A stretch of 55,904 bases of DNA, taken from Gemmobacter caeruleus (lineage in GTDB: Bacteria > Pseudomonadota > Alphaproteobacteria > Rhodobacterales > Rhodobacteraceae). Positions 45,615 through 55,471 of this stretch are shown piece by piece. Both the position numbers and the translations under genes were made by a program. The notes under the pieces were generated by a model that saw nothing but the letters and a program-made list of their open reading frames with translations, searched no databases and was not told where the DNA came from. The stretch is taken from positions 1 to 55,904 of the forward strand of contig NZ_VKKX01000002.1 in the NCBI RefSeq assembly GCF_008271655.1, in the 5' to 3' direction. Each line of letters opens with the position of its first letter. Position 1 is the stretch's first letter.

Positions 45615-47651
45615 ATGTCGAACGATCCGCTGTTGCAACCCTACAAGCTGAAGCATCTGACCCTGCGCAACCGGATCATGATCACCAGCCATGAACCGGC
45701 CTATCCCGAAGACGGCCTGCCCAAGGGCCGCTACCGCGCCTATCACGTCGAACGCGCCAAGGCAGGCGTGGCGCTGACCATGACTGCCGGCTCTGCCGCC
45801 GTTTCGCGCGACAGCCCTCCGGTCTTCAACAACATCCTCGCCTGGAAGGACGAGGTGGTAGGCTGGATGAAACAGCTGGTCGATGAATGCCACGATCACG
45901 GCGCGGCGGTGATGATCCAGCTGACCCATCTCGGCCGCCGCACCCGTTGGGACAAGGGCGACTGGCTGCCCGTCATCGCGCCCAGCCATGAACGCGAGGC
46001 CGCGCATCGCGCCTTTCCCAAGCGGATCGAGGAATGGGACATGACCCGCGTCATCCGCGATTTCGCCGATGCGGCAGAGCGGATGAAGGCCGCCGGCGTG
46101 GACGGGATCGAGCTGGAGGCCTATGGCCACCTGCTTGAACAATTCTGGTCGCCGCTGACCAATGACCTGGAGGCGCCCTATGGCGGCAGCCTCGACAACC
46201 GGCTGCGCTTTACCTTCGACGTGCTGCGCGGCATCCGCGACCGCTGCGGGCCGGATTTCATCGTGGGGCTGCGCTATACCGGCGATCAGGATCTGCCCGG
46301 CGGCATGGGCAAGGCTGAGGGGCTGGAGGTCAGCCAGAAGCTGAAGGATAGCGGGCTGGTCGATTTCCTCAACGTGGTGCGCGGTCATATCGACACCGAT
46401 CCCGGCCTCACCGACCTGATCCCGATCCAGGGCATGCGCAGCGCCCCGCATCTGGATTTCGCGGGCGAGATCCGGGCCGCCACCGGCTTTCCCACCTTTC
46501 ACGCCGCGCGCATCCCCGATGTGGCGACCGCGCGCCATGCCATCGCCTCGGGCAAGCTCGACATGGTGGGGATGACCCGCGCCCACATGGCCGACCCGCA
46601 TCTGGTGCGCAAGATCGTCGAGGGGCGCGAGGATGACATCCGCCCCTGTGTCGGCGCGAATTACTGTCTGGACCGCATCTATCAGGGGGGGCTGGCCTTC
46701 TGTCTGCACAACGCCGCGACCGGCCGCGAGGAGACGTTGCCCCACAGCATCCCCGCCGCGACGGCCCGCAAACGCATCACCATCGTCGGTGCCGGCCCCG
46801 CCGGGATGGAGGCCGCCCGCGTCGCCGCCGAACGTGGCCATGCCGTGACCGTGTTCGAGGCCGCCGACCAGCCCGGCGGCCAGATCCGCCTGACCGCCCA
46901 GGATGAACGCCGGCGCGAGATGATCTCGATCATCCGCTGGCGGCAGGAACAATGCGACAAGCTGGGCGTCGAGTTCCGCTTCAACACCTATGCCGAGGCC
47001 GCCGATGTGCTGGCGACCGATCCCGATGCGGTGATCATCGCCACTGGCGGCCTGCCGCATACCGAGGTGCTGGCCGAGGGCAATGACCTGGTCCATTCGG
47101 CATGGGATATCCTGTCGGGCGATGTGAAGCCCGGGCGCAATGTGCTGATCTATGACGATGCGGGCGACCATGCCGGGCTTCAGGCGGCCGACATGATCTC
47201 TGCCACCGGCGCCGGGGTGGAGATCGTGACCCCCGACCGCAGCTTTGCCCCCGAGGTCATGGCGATGAACCTGGTGCCCTACATGCGCAACCTGCAAGGC
47301 CGCGACACCACCTTTACCGTCACCTGGCGGCTGGATCGGGTGACCCGCGACGGCAACCGCCTGCGCGCGACGCTGGGCAGCGATTACGGCGCCGCCAGCC
47401 GCGACCGGCTGGTCGATCAGGTCATCGTCAATCACGGCACCCGGCCGCTGGACGAGCTTTACTTCACGCTCAAGCCGATCTCCTCCAATCTGGGCGAGGT
47501 GGATTACACCGCGCTGACCTCCGGCGCGCCGCAAGCGGTGCTGCGCAACCCCGAAGGCCGGTTCAGCCTGTTCCGAATCGGCGACGCGGTCTCCGCCCGC
47601 AACACCCACGCCGCCATCCACGATGCGCTGCGACTGGTGAAGGATCTGTGA
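45615..47651 (+). CDS. NADH:flavin oxidoreductase, N-methylproline demethylase/TMADH-like
   Basis: A 678-residue multidomain flavoenzyme of the trimethylamine dehydrogenase class. The N-terminal TIM barrel binds FMN (IMITSHEPAY, AYGHLLEQFWSPLTN). Next comes the iron-sulfur segment with C345, C351 and C363, where the second cysteine of the TMADH pattern is Ala348. Last is an FAD/NAD domain with VGAGPAGMEAA near residue 395. The closest named family I recognise is the N-methylproline (stachydrine pathway) demethylase; dimethylglycine demethylase DgcA is similar. It would oxidatively remove an N-methyl group. It stands alone behind its own promoter and relates by chemistry to the block at 6787-14839. 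Confidence 0.85.
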   Translation: MSNDPLLQPYKLKHLTLRNRIMITSHEPAYPEDGLPKGRYRAYHVERAKAGVALTMTAGSAAVSRDSPPVFNNILAWKDEVVGWMKQLVDECHDHGAAVMIQLTHLGRRTRWDKGDWLPVIAPSHEREAAHRAFPKRIEEWDMTRVIRDFADAAERMKAAGVDGIELEAYGHLLEQFWSPLTNDLEAPYGGSLDNRLRFTFDVLRGIRDRCGPDFIVGLRYTGDQDLPGGMGKAEGLEVSQKLKDSGLVDFLNVVRGHIDTDPGLTDLIPIQGMRSAPHLDFAGEIRAATGFPTFHAARIPDVATARHAIASGKLDMVGMTRAHMADPHLVRKIVEGREDDIRPCVGANYCLDRIYQGGLAFCLHNAATGREETLPHSIPAATARKRITIVGAGPAGMEAARVAAERGHAVTVFEAADQPGGQIRLTAQDERRREMISIIRWRQEQCDKLGVEFRFNTYAEAADVLATDPDAVIIATGGLPHTEVLAEGNDLVHSAWDILSGDVKPGRNVLIYDDAGDHAGLQAADMISATGAGVEIVTPDRSFAPEVMAMNLVPYMRNLQGRDTTFTVTWRLDRVTRDGNRLRATLGSDYGAASRDRLVDQVIVNHGTRPLDELYFTLKPISSNLGEVDYTALTSGAPQAVLRNPEGRFSLFRIGDAVSARNTHAAIHDALRLVKDL

Positions 47652-47829
47652 ACGGCGGGGCAGGGGACGAAAAGCGCCCCTTGCCCGGTCCCTTCGCACC
47701 GGGTGGAGATGCGGACTTCCTTGATATGACTAGTCAATTCCGCTTATGGCCCTGTGCGGACCCTGAAGCACCATGCAGCGTGCAACAGCATTGAGTCCAT
47801 AACAGACACTCGCGTCACAAGATGCGTAG

Positions 47830-48228
47830 CTAGACAGGCGTATCCATGAATGGCTCTGCAACAACCTGATGGTTGTCCTCATACATGACATAACCCACGC
47901 GATCCGAGCGAATGATCTCAGTTGGGTAGCCGTGTTCGTCCAAGAGAGCGACGAGGTCAAATGCTCTGGAAATAACGTCAGTGGCGTCCTCCTTGAACCA
48001 ACTCAAACCAGCGGTAAACTCGAGGTTGCGATGGCTTTTGACGGCTGAACGGCTGAACTTCTTGGGAACTGAGAGGTTGGCCCTGAACCAAGACAACGCT
48101 TCTTCAAGCCGTTCTGCGGAATATGGATCCAGCAATCGATCAGCGCGCAATTCGTAAGCAGCGCAGAAGAAGCCTTCCCTTGCTCTGCTGCCAATGAGAC
48201 GATTGGGCCGAACAAACCGGATGAACAT
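47830..48228 (-). CDS. Hypothetical protein in an AT-richer strip beside tRNA-Ala
   Basis: A 132-residue protein I do not recognise. It begins MFIRFVRPNRLIGSRAREGF, has a helical middle (LLDPYSAERLEEALSWFRAN) and a C-terminal part with GYVMYEDNHQVVAEPF. No signal peptide, membrane helix or known catalytic motif is visible. The start at 48228 is supported by AAGG eight bases upstream; the longer frame extends into GC-rich non-coding sequence. Lower GC than its neighbours and the position next to a tRNA gene suggest acquisition by transfer. The flanks 47652-47829 and 48229-48513 hold no further gene I can support. Confidence 0.55.
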   Translation of the reverse strand: MFIRFVRPNRLIGSRAREGFFCAAYELRADRLLDPYSAERLEEALSWFRANLSVPKKFSRSAVKSHRNLEFTAGLSWFKEDATDVISRAFDLVALLDEHGYPTEIIRSDRVGYVMYEDNHQVVAEPFMDTPV

Positions 48229-48513
48229 GCTGTAACCTTGATTGAATGAACAGATAATCTGTTTGACCATCTTTTCTACAAAGATTTCGACGAATTTATG
48301 GAAGTCCACTTGGTCCCGCAAAACGATCGTCTTGCGAAGCGCGGCGAATGAGCGCTCTCGGTCCGATTGCACACTCCGGGTCGGAGCGCAGCAAGTGGTA
48401 ATGTGGACGCGAACCTGCCCTGCGCGAGGCACTGCCGAGGGGCGGCGTCAGTGGAAACAAAGGCCGTAACGGCAGTTGCCTGTCCCCTGTGCTTGCCTGA
48501 GACGGATTTTGTT

Positions 48514-48589
<76 letters not shown>

Positions 48590-48756
48590 ACCGGGTGTCG
48601 CCTGCGCATATGGGTGCGGCGCGGCGATGCGGGCTATCTAGGGGATGGCGCGGGGGCGCGCAAGGGGGAAATTGCAGCCCCGTCGCCGCCCACGCCAAAC
48701 TTGCCCCGCCGCAGCGAACCCGCTAGGAACGGCCAAACCCTTGCAAGAGGCCTGCC

Positions 48757-50097
48757 ATGCGTCTGTCGCGCTATTTCCTTCCCGTGCTGAAAGAAAACCC
48801 CGCCGAGGCGCAGATCGTCTCGCATCGCTACATGCTGCGCGCCGGCATGATCAAGCAGCAGGCGGCGGGCATCTATTCCTGGCTGCCGATGGGCTACAAG
48901 GTGCTCAAGCGCATCGAACAGATCGTGCATGAGGAGCAGATCCGCGCCGGTCACATCCCGCTGCTGATGCCCACGCTGCAACCGGCCGATCTGTGGCGCG
49001 AAAGCGGCCGCTATGACGATTACGGCCAGGAAATGCTGCGCATCAAGGACCGGCACGACCGCGACATGCTCTATGGGCCGACGAATGAGGAGATGATCAC
49101 CGACATCTTCCGCGCCCATGTGAACAGCTACAAGGATCTGCCGCTGACGCTGTATCACATCCAATGGAAGTTCCGCGACGAGGTGCGCCCGCGCTTTGGC
49201 GTGATGCGGGGGCGTGAGTTCCTGATGAAGGACGGCTACAATTTCGACCTGACCAAGGATGACGCGCTGCACGCCTATAATCGCCATATGGTCAGCTATC
49301 TGCGCACCTATGAACGCATGGGCCTGACCGCGATTCCGATGCGCGCGGCCTCTGGTCCCATCGGCGGCGACAATACCCATGAATTCCTGGTGCTTGCCTC
49401 GACCGGCGAATCCGAGGTGTTCTATGACGACCGCGTGACCGCGCTGAAACTGGGCAATCGCGAGGTCGATTTCGATAACCGCGCCGAGGTTCTGGGCATC
49501 TGCGAGGAATTCACCTCGCTCTATGCCCGCACCGACGAAACCCATGACGCGACCCTGTTCGACGCCATCCCCGAGGCGCATCGCAAGGTGGGCCGCGGCA
49601 TCGAGGTCGGGCAGATCTTCTATTTCGGCACCAAATATTCCGACAGCATGGGCGCGACCGTCGTGACCGCCGATGGCAATCGCGTGCCAGTGGAGATGGG
49701 CAGCCACGGCATCGGCGTCAGCCGCCTGCTGGGCGCGCTGATCGAGGCCAACCATGACGACAAGGGCATCATCTGGCCCGAAGGCGTGACCCCCTTCCAT
49801 TGCGGCATCGTGAACCTGAAACAGGGCGACGGCGCCACCGACGCGGCGTGCGAGGGGCTTTACAAGGCGCTGAAGGCCAAGGGGCTGGACCCGCTTTATG
49901 ACGACCGCGACGAACGGGCAGGGGCCAAATTCGCCACGATGGACCTGATCGGCCTGCCCTGGCGCATCACCGTCGGGCCGCGCGGCCTGGCCAATGGCGT
50001 GGTCGAACTGACCAGCCGCCGCAGCGGCGAAAGCGAGGAAATGTCGGCCGAGGCCGCGGTGGACCGTATCGCCGCGATCTATGCCGATCACCCGTGA
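48757..50097 (+). CDS. proS: Prolyl-tRNA synthetase
   Basis: Charges tRNA-Pro with proline. This 446-residue form is the short alphaproteobacterial/mitochondrial type without the large editing insertion of E. coli ProS. Class II motifs are visible: [20 protein letters not shown], the motif 2 region [21 protein letters not shown] and motif 3 in [18 protein letters not shown], followed by the anticodon-binding domain. The stop is followed within 35 bases by a strong terminator. Confidence 0.97.
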   Translation: MRLSRYFLPVLKENPAEAQIVSHRYMLRAGMIKQQAAGIYSWLPMGYKVLKRIEQIVHEEQIRAGHIPLLMPTLQPADLWRESGRYDDYGQEMLRIKDRHDRDMLYGPTNEEMITDIFRAHVNSYKDLPLTLYHIQWKFRDEVRPRFGVMRGREFLMKDGYNFDLTKDDALHAYNRHMVSYLRTYERMGLTAIPMRAASGPIGGDNTHEFLVLASTGESEVFYDDRVTALKLGNREVDFDNRAEVLGICEEFTSLYARTDETHDATLFDAIPEAHRKVGRGIEVGQIFYFGTKYSDSMGATVVTADGNRVPVEMGSHGIGVSRLLGALIEANHDDKGIIWPEGVTPFHCGIVNLKQGDGATDAACEGLYKALKAKGLDPLYDDRDERAGAKFATMDLIGLPWRITVGPRGLANGVVELTSRRSGESEEMSAEAAVDRIAAIYADHP

Positions 50098-50132
50098 TCC
50101 ACATCCGCCGATTGTGCGCGATTTGCGACAGC

Positions 50133-50155
50133 AAGGGGCCTTCGGGCCCCTTTTT
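50133..50155 (+). terminator. Rho-independent terminator after proS
   Basis: An 8-bp stem (AAGGGGCC/GGCCCCTT) closed by a TTCG tetraloop and followed by a T run lies about 35 bases after the proS stop. Confidence 0.92.
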
Positions 50156-50178
50156 CATGCCCGAAACCCGATTTTGCG

Positions 50179-50207
50179 TTGACCGGGGCGGTAAACTGAC
50201 TCAGATT
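50179..50207 (+). promoter_or_regulatory. Candidate sigma-70 promoter for the methyltransferase gene
   Basis: TTGACC and CAGATT with a 17-base spacer lie 35 bases upstream of the ATG at 50242, just beyond the proS terminator. The -10 match is modest. Confidence 0.35.
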
Positions 50208-50241
50208 TTCATCAAAAGATAAAAGAAAATTGAGGCAGCAG

Positions 50242-51171
50242 ATGAAACACGATCCCGCCGAGGTCATCGCGCGCGAGGCCGCATTTCCCGCCATGCACCG
50301 TCAGGGCCATGCCGGCTTTGTCGCCGATCTGAAACTGCTGCGCGACCAGCATTATGGCGAATTCCTCCGCTCCACCGCGCAGAAATTCCCCGGTGTGAAC
50401 GAGGTTCTGGCCGCCTTTGACGATGCCCCGCCCGAGGAATTCGCCCAGGCCTATGTCCTGACCGAAGACCAGATGGCGCAACTGCGCAAGACGCGGGTGC
50501 AGAAGAAATACCTGCGCCGCTTCGGCAATATCCGCCGGAGCTGGGCGCTTTTGCTGCAATATCTGCCCGAGCTTATGGTCAAGGGCGCCCCGCAACGCGA
50601 GGTGCTGGAGCTTTCGACCGCCCATGGCGCCACGCTGGAGATCCTGCGCCACAAGGGCCATAGCGTGCTGGGCAGCGATTTCCCCAACTTTCTGGGCAAG
50701 AACAACGAACACGACAGCCGCGAAAGGGGGGTCAACAGCTTTGTCCCCGGCCTGCATCGCGACGACCACGGCTTTGTCAACGACGCGGGCGAGGCCGAGG
50801 GCTGGATCTATCAGCCGCTGATCGAAAGCCTGGGGCTGGATGTGACGCTGTTCGATGCGGGGCAGGTGCCCTATCCGTTCGAGGATCGCCGCTTTGACAC
50901 GCTGATCTCTTTCGACGCGATCGAACATTACTGCCATCCGCGCGACTGGATGAAGCTGGTGGACGAATTCACCCGGCTGGCGCGGCGCTCGGTGCTGATC
51001 GTCACCAACCCGGTGCAGGAACACAAGCTGGAGGATGCCGATTACATGGCGGCCTTCTACGCCTTTCAAAAGGCGATGCGCCACTATCGCCGTGACGGGT
51101 TTGAATGCGTGACCGCCGGCATGTATCGCCATCAGCTGACGGTGTTCAAGCTGATGCGGACGGGTGACTGA
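50242..51171 (+). CDS. SAM-dependent methyltransferase domain protein
   Basis: A 309-residue protein with a helical N-terminal part (1-110) and a class I methyltransferase-like core: REVLELSTAHGATLEILRHKGHSV (motif I region, about 120-145), YPFEDRRFDTLISFDAIEHY (motif IV region, about 212-231) and a C-terminal VLIVTNP strand. The glycine-rich loop is atypical (ELSTAHGA), so activity is not certain. Substrate unknown. The start at 50242 is preferred over an upstream TTG because GAGG precedes it. It is followed by the DUF2937 gene. Confidence 0.75.
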   Translation: MKHDPAEVIAREAAFPAMHRQGHAGFVADLKLLRDQHYGEFLRSTAQKFPGVNEVLAAFDDAPPEEFAQAYVLTEDQMAQLRKTRVQKKYLRRFGNIRRSWALLLQYLPELMVKGAPQREVLELSTAHGATLEILRHKGHSVLGSDFPNFLGKNNEHDSRERGVNSFVPGLHRDDHGFVNDAGEAEGWIYQPLIESLGLDVTLFDAGQVPYPFEDRRFDTLISFDAIEHYCHPRDWMKLVDEFTRLARRSVLIVTNPVQEHKLEDADYMAAFYAFQKAMRHYRRDGFECVTAGMYRHQLTVFKLMRTGD

Positions 51172-51186
51172 CGGGGGCGCGGGGCG

Positions 51187-51678
51187 ATGCTGCGGATCCT
51201 CGCGCTGGCGGGGGCGGTTGCGGGCGGCGTGGGCCTGTCGCAATTCCCCGAATTCTCGCAACAATATCTGCAACGGCTGGCCGGGCAGGTGGATGCTCTG
51301 TCCGAGGTGGTGCGCGATTTCGACGCGACTGCGACGCGCAACCTGCTGACCCGCGAACAGGCCCTGGCCGACATGACCGGCACCGCTTTCCTCGAGGACC
51401 GGCGCAGCGATCTGACCCGCACCTTTGCGCGCCATGACCGGCTGTCGGCCAATCTGGCCGATCTGCGCGCGGCCAGCCCCTTGCAACGGCTGACCATGCC
51501 GCAAAAGCTGGGCGATGGCGAAACGCTGGCCGCGACCTGGGCCGATTTTCGCCCCGCCGTGCCAGTGACGACCGACGGGCTGATCACCGCCGGCATCGGC
51601 TTTCTGGGCGGCTGGCTGGTGACGACGGGGCTGCTGGGCCTGCTGGCCTGGCCCTTTCGCCGCCGCCGCGCCGTCTGA
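51187..51678 (+). CDS. DUF2937 family membrane protein
   Basis: A 163-residue protein with an N-terminal hydrophobic segment (1-18), a long soluble middle (FSQQYLQRLAGQVDALSEVV, then a helix-rich stretch) and a C-terminal membrane helix (about 133-157) ending in FRRRRAV. This matches DUF2937, a family without known function. The soluble part is probably periplasmic because both ends are membrane-anchored and the arginine tail favours the cytoplasm. Confidence 0.75.
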   Translation: MLRILALAGAVAGGVGLSQFPEFSQQYLQRLAGQVDALSEVVRDFDATATRNLLTREQALADMTGTAFLEDRRSDLTRTFARHDRLSANLADLRAASPLQRLTMPQKLGDGETLAATWADFRPAVPVTTDGLITAGIGFLGGWLVTTGLLGLLAWPFRRRRAV

Positions 51679-51764
51679 GGCTGGCGCGAAGGTGAAGCCC
51701 CGCCGGCTTGACCTTTCGCCGGCCCGCCGTCAGGGTGCGCGGCGCAACTGACAGGGGTTCCGCC

Positions 51765-53048
51765 TTGGCCACGACCGCGCCGTTTTCCCGTTTTGAATGG
51801 ATGATCGCCTGGCGCTATCTGCGCGCCCGCCGCGCCGAGGGCGGTATCAGCGTCATGACCTGGATCAGCGTGATCGGCATCGCGCTGGCGGTCTTTGCGC
51901 TGATCGCCACCATGGCCGTGCGTGCGGGGTTCCGGGCGGAATTCGTCAGTTCGATCCTGGGTGCCAATGCCCATGTCACCGTCTACAGCGCTGGCCAGCA
52001 GGATGCCTCGGGCCGCATGGTGCGGGGCTTTGCCGATTATGACGCCCGCGCCGCGCGCATCCGCGCCCTGCCCGGCGTGACCCGCGCGGCCCCCATCATC
52101 CGCGGGCAGGTCATGGGCACCGCCAATGGCGTCAATGCCGGGGTGGAGGTCTATGGCATGGCGGCCGATGACGTGACCGGCGTGCCCAGCCTGACCACCG
52201 GCGACGACGATTTCGGTGATCTGCAACGCTTTGAGGATGGCATCGCTATCGGCTCGGGCGTGGCGCGCGAACTGAATGTCTCGGTCGGCGACCGCATCCG
52301 CATCATCTCGCCCGACGGGGTGAAGACCGCCTTCGGCACCAGCCCGCGGGTGAATGCCTATGAGGTGGTCTATGTCTTCACCACCGGCAGCCCCGAGATC
52401 GACCGCACCCGGGCCTATCTGCCCTTTGCCGAGGCGCAGACCTATTTCAACCGCGAGGGCATCGCCGACGAGATCGAGGTGATGGTCGCCGATCCCGACC
52501 ATGTGGAGACCTTTGAACTGCCGCTGTTGCAGGCGGCGGGGGATGGGGCGCTGCTCTGGTCCTGGCGCGACAGCGCGGGGAACTATCTTCAGGCGCTGAC
52601 GGTCGAGGACCGGATGATGTTCATCCTGATGTCGATCCTGGTGCTGATCGCGGCGATGAACATCGTCTCGGGCCTCATCATGCTGGTCAAGAACAAGGGC
52701 CGCGATATCGGCATCCTGCGCACCATGGGCCTGGGCGAAGGCTCGGTCCTGCGGGTTTTCTTCATCTGCGGCGCGATCACCGGGCTGGCCGGCACCGCGC
52801 TTGGCATAGTCATGGGCTGCGCCTTTTCCTACTGGTTCACGCCGATCTTCGATTTCGTGAACTGGGTCGCGGGGGGCGGGGTCTGGGATCCCACGGTGCG
52901 CCCGATCTACCACCTGAGCGCGCGTTTGCAGGCCGGCGATGTGGCGCTGGCGGCGGGGCTGTCGCTGATCCTGTCCTTTGTCGTCACCATCTTTCCGGCC
53001 TGGCGGGCCGCCCGCATGAACCCGGTGGAGGCGCTGCGCTATGAATGA
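51765..53048 (+). CDS. Lipoprotein-releasing ABC transporter permease (LolC/LolE type)
   Basis: A 427-residue permease of the complex that extracts outer-membrane lipoproteins from the inner membrane. It has an N-terminal helix (about 28-50, [20 protein letters not shown]), a large periplasmic domain (50-260) and three C-terminal helices typical of LolC/E; the ending [13 protein letters not shown] is diagnostic. Only one such permease gene is present beside lolD, consistent with a LolF-type homodimer. No ATG lies before the conserved [13 protein letters not shown]; the TTG at 51765 with AGGGG eight bases upstream is the most likely start. It overlaps lolD by eight bases. Confidence 0.92.
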   Translation: MATTAPFSRFEWMIAWRYLRARRAEGGISVMTWISVIGIALAVFALIATMAVRAGFRAEFVSSILGANAHVTVYSAGQQDASGRMVRGFADYDARAARIRALPGVTRAAPIIRGQVMGTANGVNAGVEVYGMAADDVTGVPSLTTGDDDFGDLQRFEDGIAIGSGVARELNVSVGDRIRIISPDGVKTAFGTSPRVNAYEVVYVFTTGSPEIDRTRAYLPFAEAQTYFNREGIADEIEVMVADPDHVETFELPLLQAAGDGALLWSWRDSAGNYLQALTVEDRMMFILMSILVLIAAMNIVSGLIMLVKNKGRDIGILRTMGLGEGSVLRVFFICGAITGLAGTALGIVMGCAFSYWFTPIFDFVNWVAGGGVWDPTVRPIYHLSARLQAGDVALAAGLSLILSFVVTIFPAWRAARMNPVEALRYE

Positions 53049-53718
53049 TCACGCATTGCGGCTGGAGGGGGTGACCAAGGCCTATAATCGCGGTCTGCCG
53101 GGCGAGGTGCAGGTGCTGCGCGGGGTCGATCTGACGCTCGCACGCGGCGAGGTCGTCGCGCTGGTTGCGCCCTCGGGCGCCGGAAAATCGACGCTTCTGC
53201 ATATCGCGGGGCTGCTGGACAGCGCCGATGCGGGGAGGGTAGTGATCGGCGGGCAGGATCTGACCGGGCTGGGCGATGCCGCGCGCACCCGGGCCCGGCG
53301 CGAGGCCGTGGGCTTTGTCTACCAGTTCCACCACCTGCTGCCCGAGTTCAGCGCGCTGGAAAACGTGGTGCTGCCGCAGCTGGCCAATGGCGTGGCCCCC
53401 GCCGCCGCCGAGGCGCGCGCGCGCAGGCTGCTGGAGGCTGTGGGTGTGGCCGACCGCGCCCATCACCGCCCCGCCCAACTGTCGGGCGGCCAGCAACAGC
53501 GCGTGGCCTTTTGCCGCGGCCTGGCCAATGCGCCGCAGCTTCTGCTGGCGGATGAGCCGACCGGGAACCTCGACCCTGCGACCTCGGATCAGGTCTTTGG
53601 CGCGCTGATGGGACTGGTGCGGGAAACCGGCCTTTCGGCGCTGATCGCCACCCATAACCTCGATCTGGCGGCGCGGATGGACCGGGTGGTGCGGCTGGAG
53701 GCCGGGCGCATCCTGTGA
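53041..53718 (+). CDS. lolD: Lipoprotein-releasing ABC transporter ATP-binding protein
   Basis: A 225-residue ATPase that powers lipoprotein release by the LolC/E permease encoded immediately upstream (8-base overlap). Walker A is APSGAGKST, the Q-loop region [16 protein letters not shown], the signature [14 protein letters not shown] and Walker [13 protein letters not shown]. Motifs and length are normal for LolD. Confidence 0.95.
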   Translation: MNDHALRLEGVTKAYNRGLPGEVQVLRGVDLTLARGEVVALVAPSGAGKSTLLHIAGLLDSADAGRVVIGGQDLTGLGDAARTRARREAVGFVYQFHHLLPEFSALENVVLPQLANGVAPAAAEARARRLLEAVGVADRAHHRPAQLSGGQQQRVAFCRGLANAPQLLLADEPTGNLDPATSDQVFGALMGLVRETGLSALIATHNLDLAARMDRVVRLEAGRIL

Positions 53719-53770
53719 CCCTTGCGGCGGCGCGGGGGGCGTGGTTCTGTGGGGGAAAGAGGAGTGCCCC

Positions 53771-54175
53771 ATGCGTCTTACCCCCGCCCTGCTGATCCTG
53801 TCCACCCTGCCGCTGGCGGCCTGCCTCAAGGCCGAGGAACCGGCCCCGACCGGTGCGGGCGATTTCGCGGCCTATTGTTCGGGCTGCCATGGCGCGGGCG
53901 GCAAGGGCGACGGGCCGATGGCCGCCACGCTGGGCAAGCCTCCGGCCGATCTCACCCGGCTGGCGGGCAAGGATGGCAAGATCGACATGGCCCGCACCAT
54001 GAGCAAGATCTACGGCGCCTCGGCCAGCCACAGGGGCGATCTGATGCCCGAATTCGGGCCGCTGCTGGAAACCGACAAGACCGTCCTTTACGACAGCGGC
54101 GACGGCATCCCCACGCCCACGCCGCTGCGGCTGGTCCAGGTCGCGGAATATCTGCAAACGCTTCAGGCGCGCTGA
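53771..54175 (+). CDS. Lipoprotein c-type cytochrome
   Basis: A 134-residue monohaem cytochrome c. Residues 1-17 form a lipoprotein signal with lipobox LAAC and acylated Cys18, so it is probably membrane-tethered on the periplasmic side. The haem motif is C36-SG-C39-H40 and the likely axial methionine is in DLMPEFGPLL. It resembles small class I cytochromes with electron-shuttle roles; the partner is unknown. GAGGAG precedes the ATG. The stop and the start of the next gene share one base. Confidence 0.88.
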   Translation: MRLTPALLILSTLPLAACLKAEEPAPTGAGDFAAYCSGCHGAGGKGDGPMAATLGKPPADLTRLAGKDGKIDMARTMSKIYGASASHRGDLMPEFGPLLETDKTVLYDSGDGIPTPTPLRLVQVAEYLQTLQAR

Positions 54176-54774
54176 TGTTCGCCCGCCATCGCCGGTTCCT
54201 GCTGGCCTTCGTGACCGGGCTGGCGCTTGGCGGGGCGAGCCTTGGCGCGGGCGTGGCGGCGGGGCAGGCGGTGCTGCTGGCGGCCAACGGGTTCTTCATC
54301 ACCTATCTGGCGCTGATGCTGCGCTTTGCCCGCAGGCAGACCCCCGCCTCGCTGCGTGCCCATGCCGAACTGACCGATGAGGGCGTGCCGCTGATCGCGG
54401 GGCTGGCGCTTGGTGCGGTCGCGCTCAGCCTGACGGCGATCGGCTTTGCGCTGTCGGATGCCAATCCGGTGGTGGCGGCGCTGGCCGTGGCCTCGGTGCC
54501 CCTGGGCTGGTTGACCCTGCATGTGCTGGCGGCGTTTCACTATGCCGCGCTCTGGTATGGCCAGGACGCGCGCGGGCTGGTCTTTCCCGGCGCGACCAAG
54601 CCCGATGCCTGGGATTTCCTGTATTTCAGCCTGACCATCGGCATGACCGCGCAGGTGTCCGACGTGGTGATCGAACGCCCCGCCCTGCGCCGTCTGGTGC
54701 TGGCGCATGGGGTCGTGTCGTTCTTTTACAATACGGTGATCGTGGCGCTGGCGGTGAATGCGGCTGTGGGGTGA
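54175..54774 (+). CDS. DUF1345 integral membrane protein
   Basis: A 199-residue membrane protein with five hydrophobic helices (about 7-25, 27-50, 75-100, 103-125 and 175-197) matching DUF1345 (GQDARGLVFPGATKPDAWDF, YFSLTIGMTAQVSDV). Function unknown. It is coupled to the cytochrome gene (TGATG). GC content falls abruptly two bases after its stop, where a foreign gene remnant begins on the other strand. Confidence 0.85.
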   Translation: MFARHRRFLLAFVTGLALGGASLGAGVAAGQAVLLAANGFFITYLALMLRFARRQTPASLRAHAELTDEGVPLIAGLALGAVALSLTAIGFALSDANPVVAALAVASVPLGWLTLHVLAAFHYAALWYGQDARGLVFPGATKPDAWDFLYFSLTIGMTAQVSDVVIERPALRRLVLAHGVVSFFYNTVIVALAVNAAVG

Positions 54775-54776
54775 AT

Positions 54777-55471
54777 TTATAGTAGCCCCTCAATTGTAGG
54801 CTTCTTCTTCAGATCTAGGGAAATGGGGTCATTTCCCAAAATAAGCCCTAGATTGCGAAGCTCGTCTAGGGAATAGTCAAAGCTCGCGATGTTTCCACAA
54901 AAATGGTTTTTTAGTGTTGATACTGAGACTTTTTTGGGTCCCCAAAAGGTTCTATTCTTCATTGTCATTAATATCCTGCGTGCCCCAACGTCAACTTGGC
55001 TGCGCTTTGATAGGCCAATAATGGATTTCTCCATGCCCTCAAGCGCAACATCATGATGGTCAATGCCGAAGTAGTGGCTATGTGTGTGCTGAACAGTTTC
55101 GATGTTTGAGGTGCCAATCATGACGACCTCTTTCTGTTCGTGTTCCGGATGTTCAGCTTCATACCTCAAGTATTGCGCGACGGCTATATCTGGATCGCGG
55201 CTAACCATCTCCCAAGTCAGAAAGTTTCCGTCTGACCAGTCGAATACTAGAATCCAGTTATTGAAGTTTCCTGCCTTGCTTTTCTCTATGCTTGTCATCG
55301 CCCTGATCACATTTTGATTTACATACCCAGAGAGCTGGTGATCGGATGATGCGCTGTTGATAACCGCCTCAGCAAGAGCGCGCATCTCTTGGAGTTTAAT
55401 TTCGTCTTTGGGCTGCAATCGCTTAGTTGTTTCAATTTCGTGTAGTGCATTTGAAAAGTGCTTGAAGTACT
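54777..55471 (-). pseudogene. AT-rich foreign gene, 3' portion, cut by an IS481-type element
   Basis: About 231 codons (from KYFKHFSNALHEIETTKRLQ to the TAA at 54777) are much more AT-rich than the rest of the window. The sequence contains NWILVFDWSDGNFLTWEM and a histidine-rich TVQHTHSHYFGIDHHDVAL; I do not recognise the family. Its beginning is missing: upstream lies the end of an insertion sequence whose transposase frame runs straight into this one. The rest of the gene, if it survives, would be beyond the right edge of the window on the far side of the element. Confidence 0.6.

Noticed and set aside
48283-48300. Another TTCGACGAA palindrome near 48290
   Set aside because: The core matches, but the flanking arms are not complementary beyond a few bases.
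48229-48513. Attachment-site duplication of the tRNA-Ala 3' end
   Set aside because: No second copy of the tRNA end sequence was found on either side in the window.
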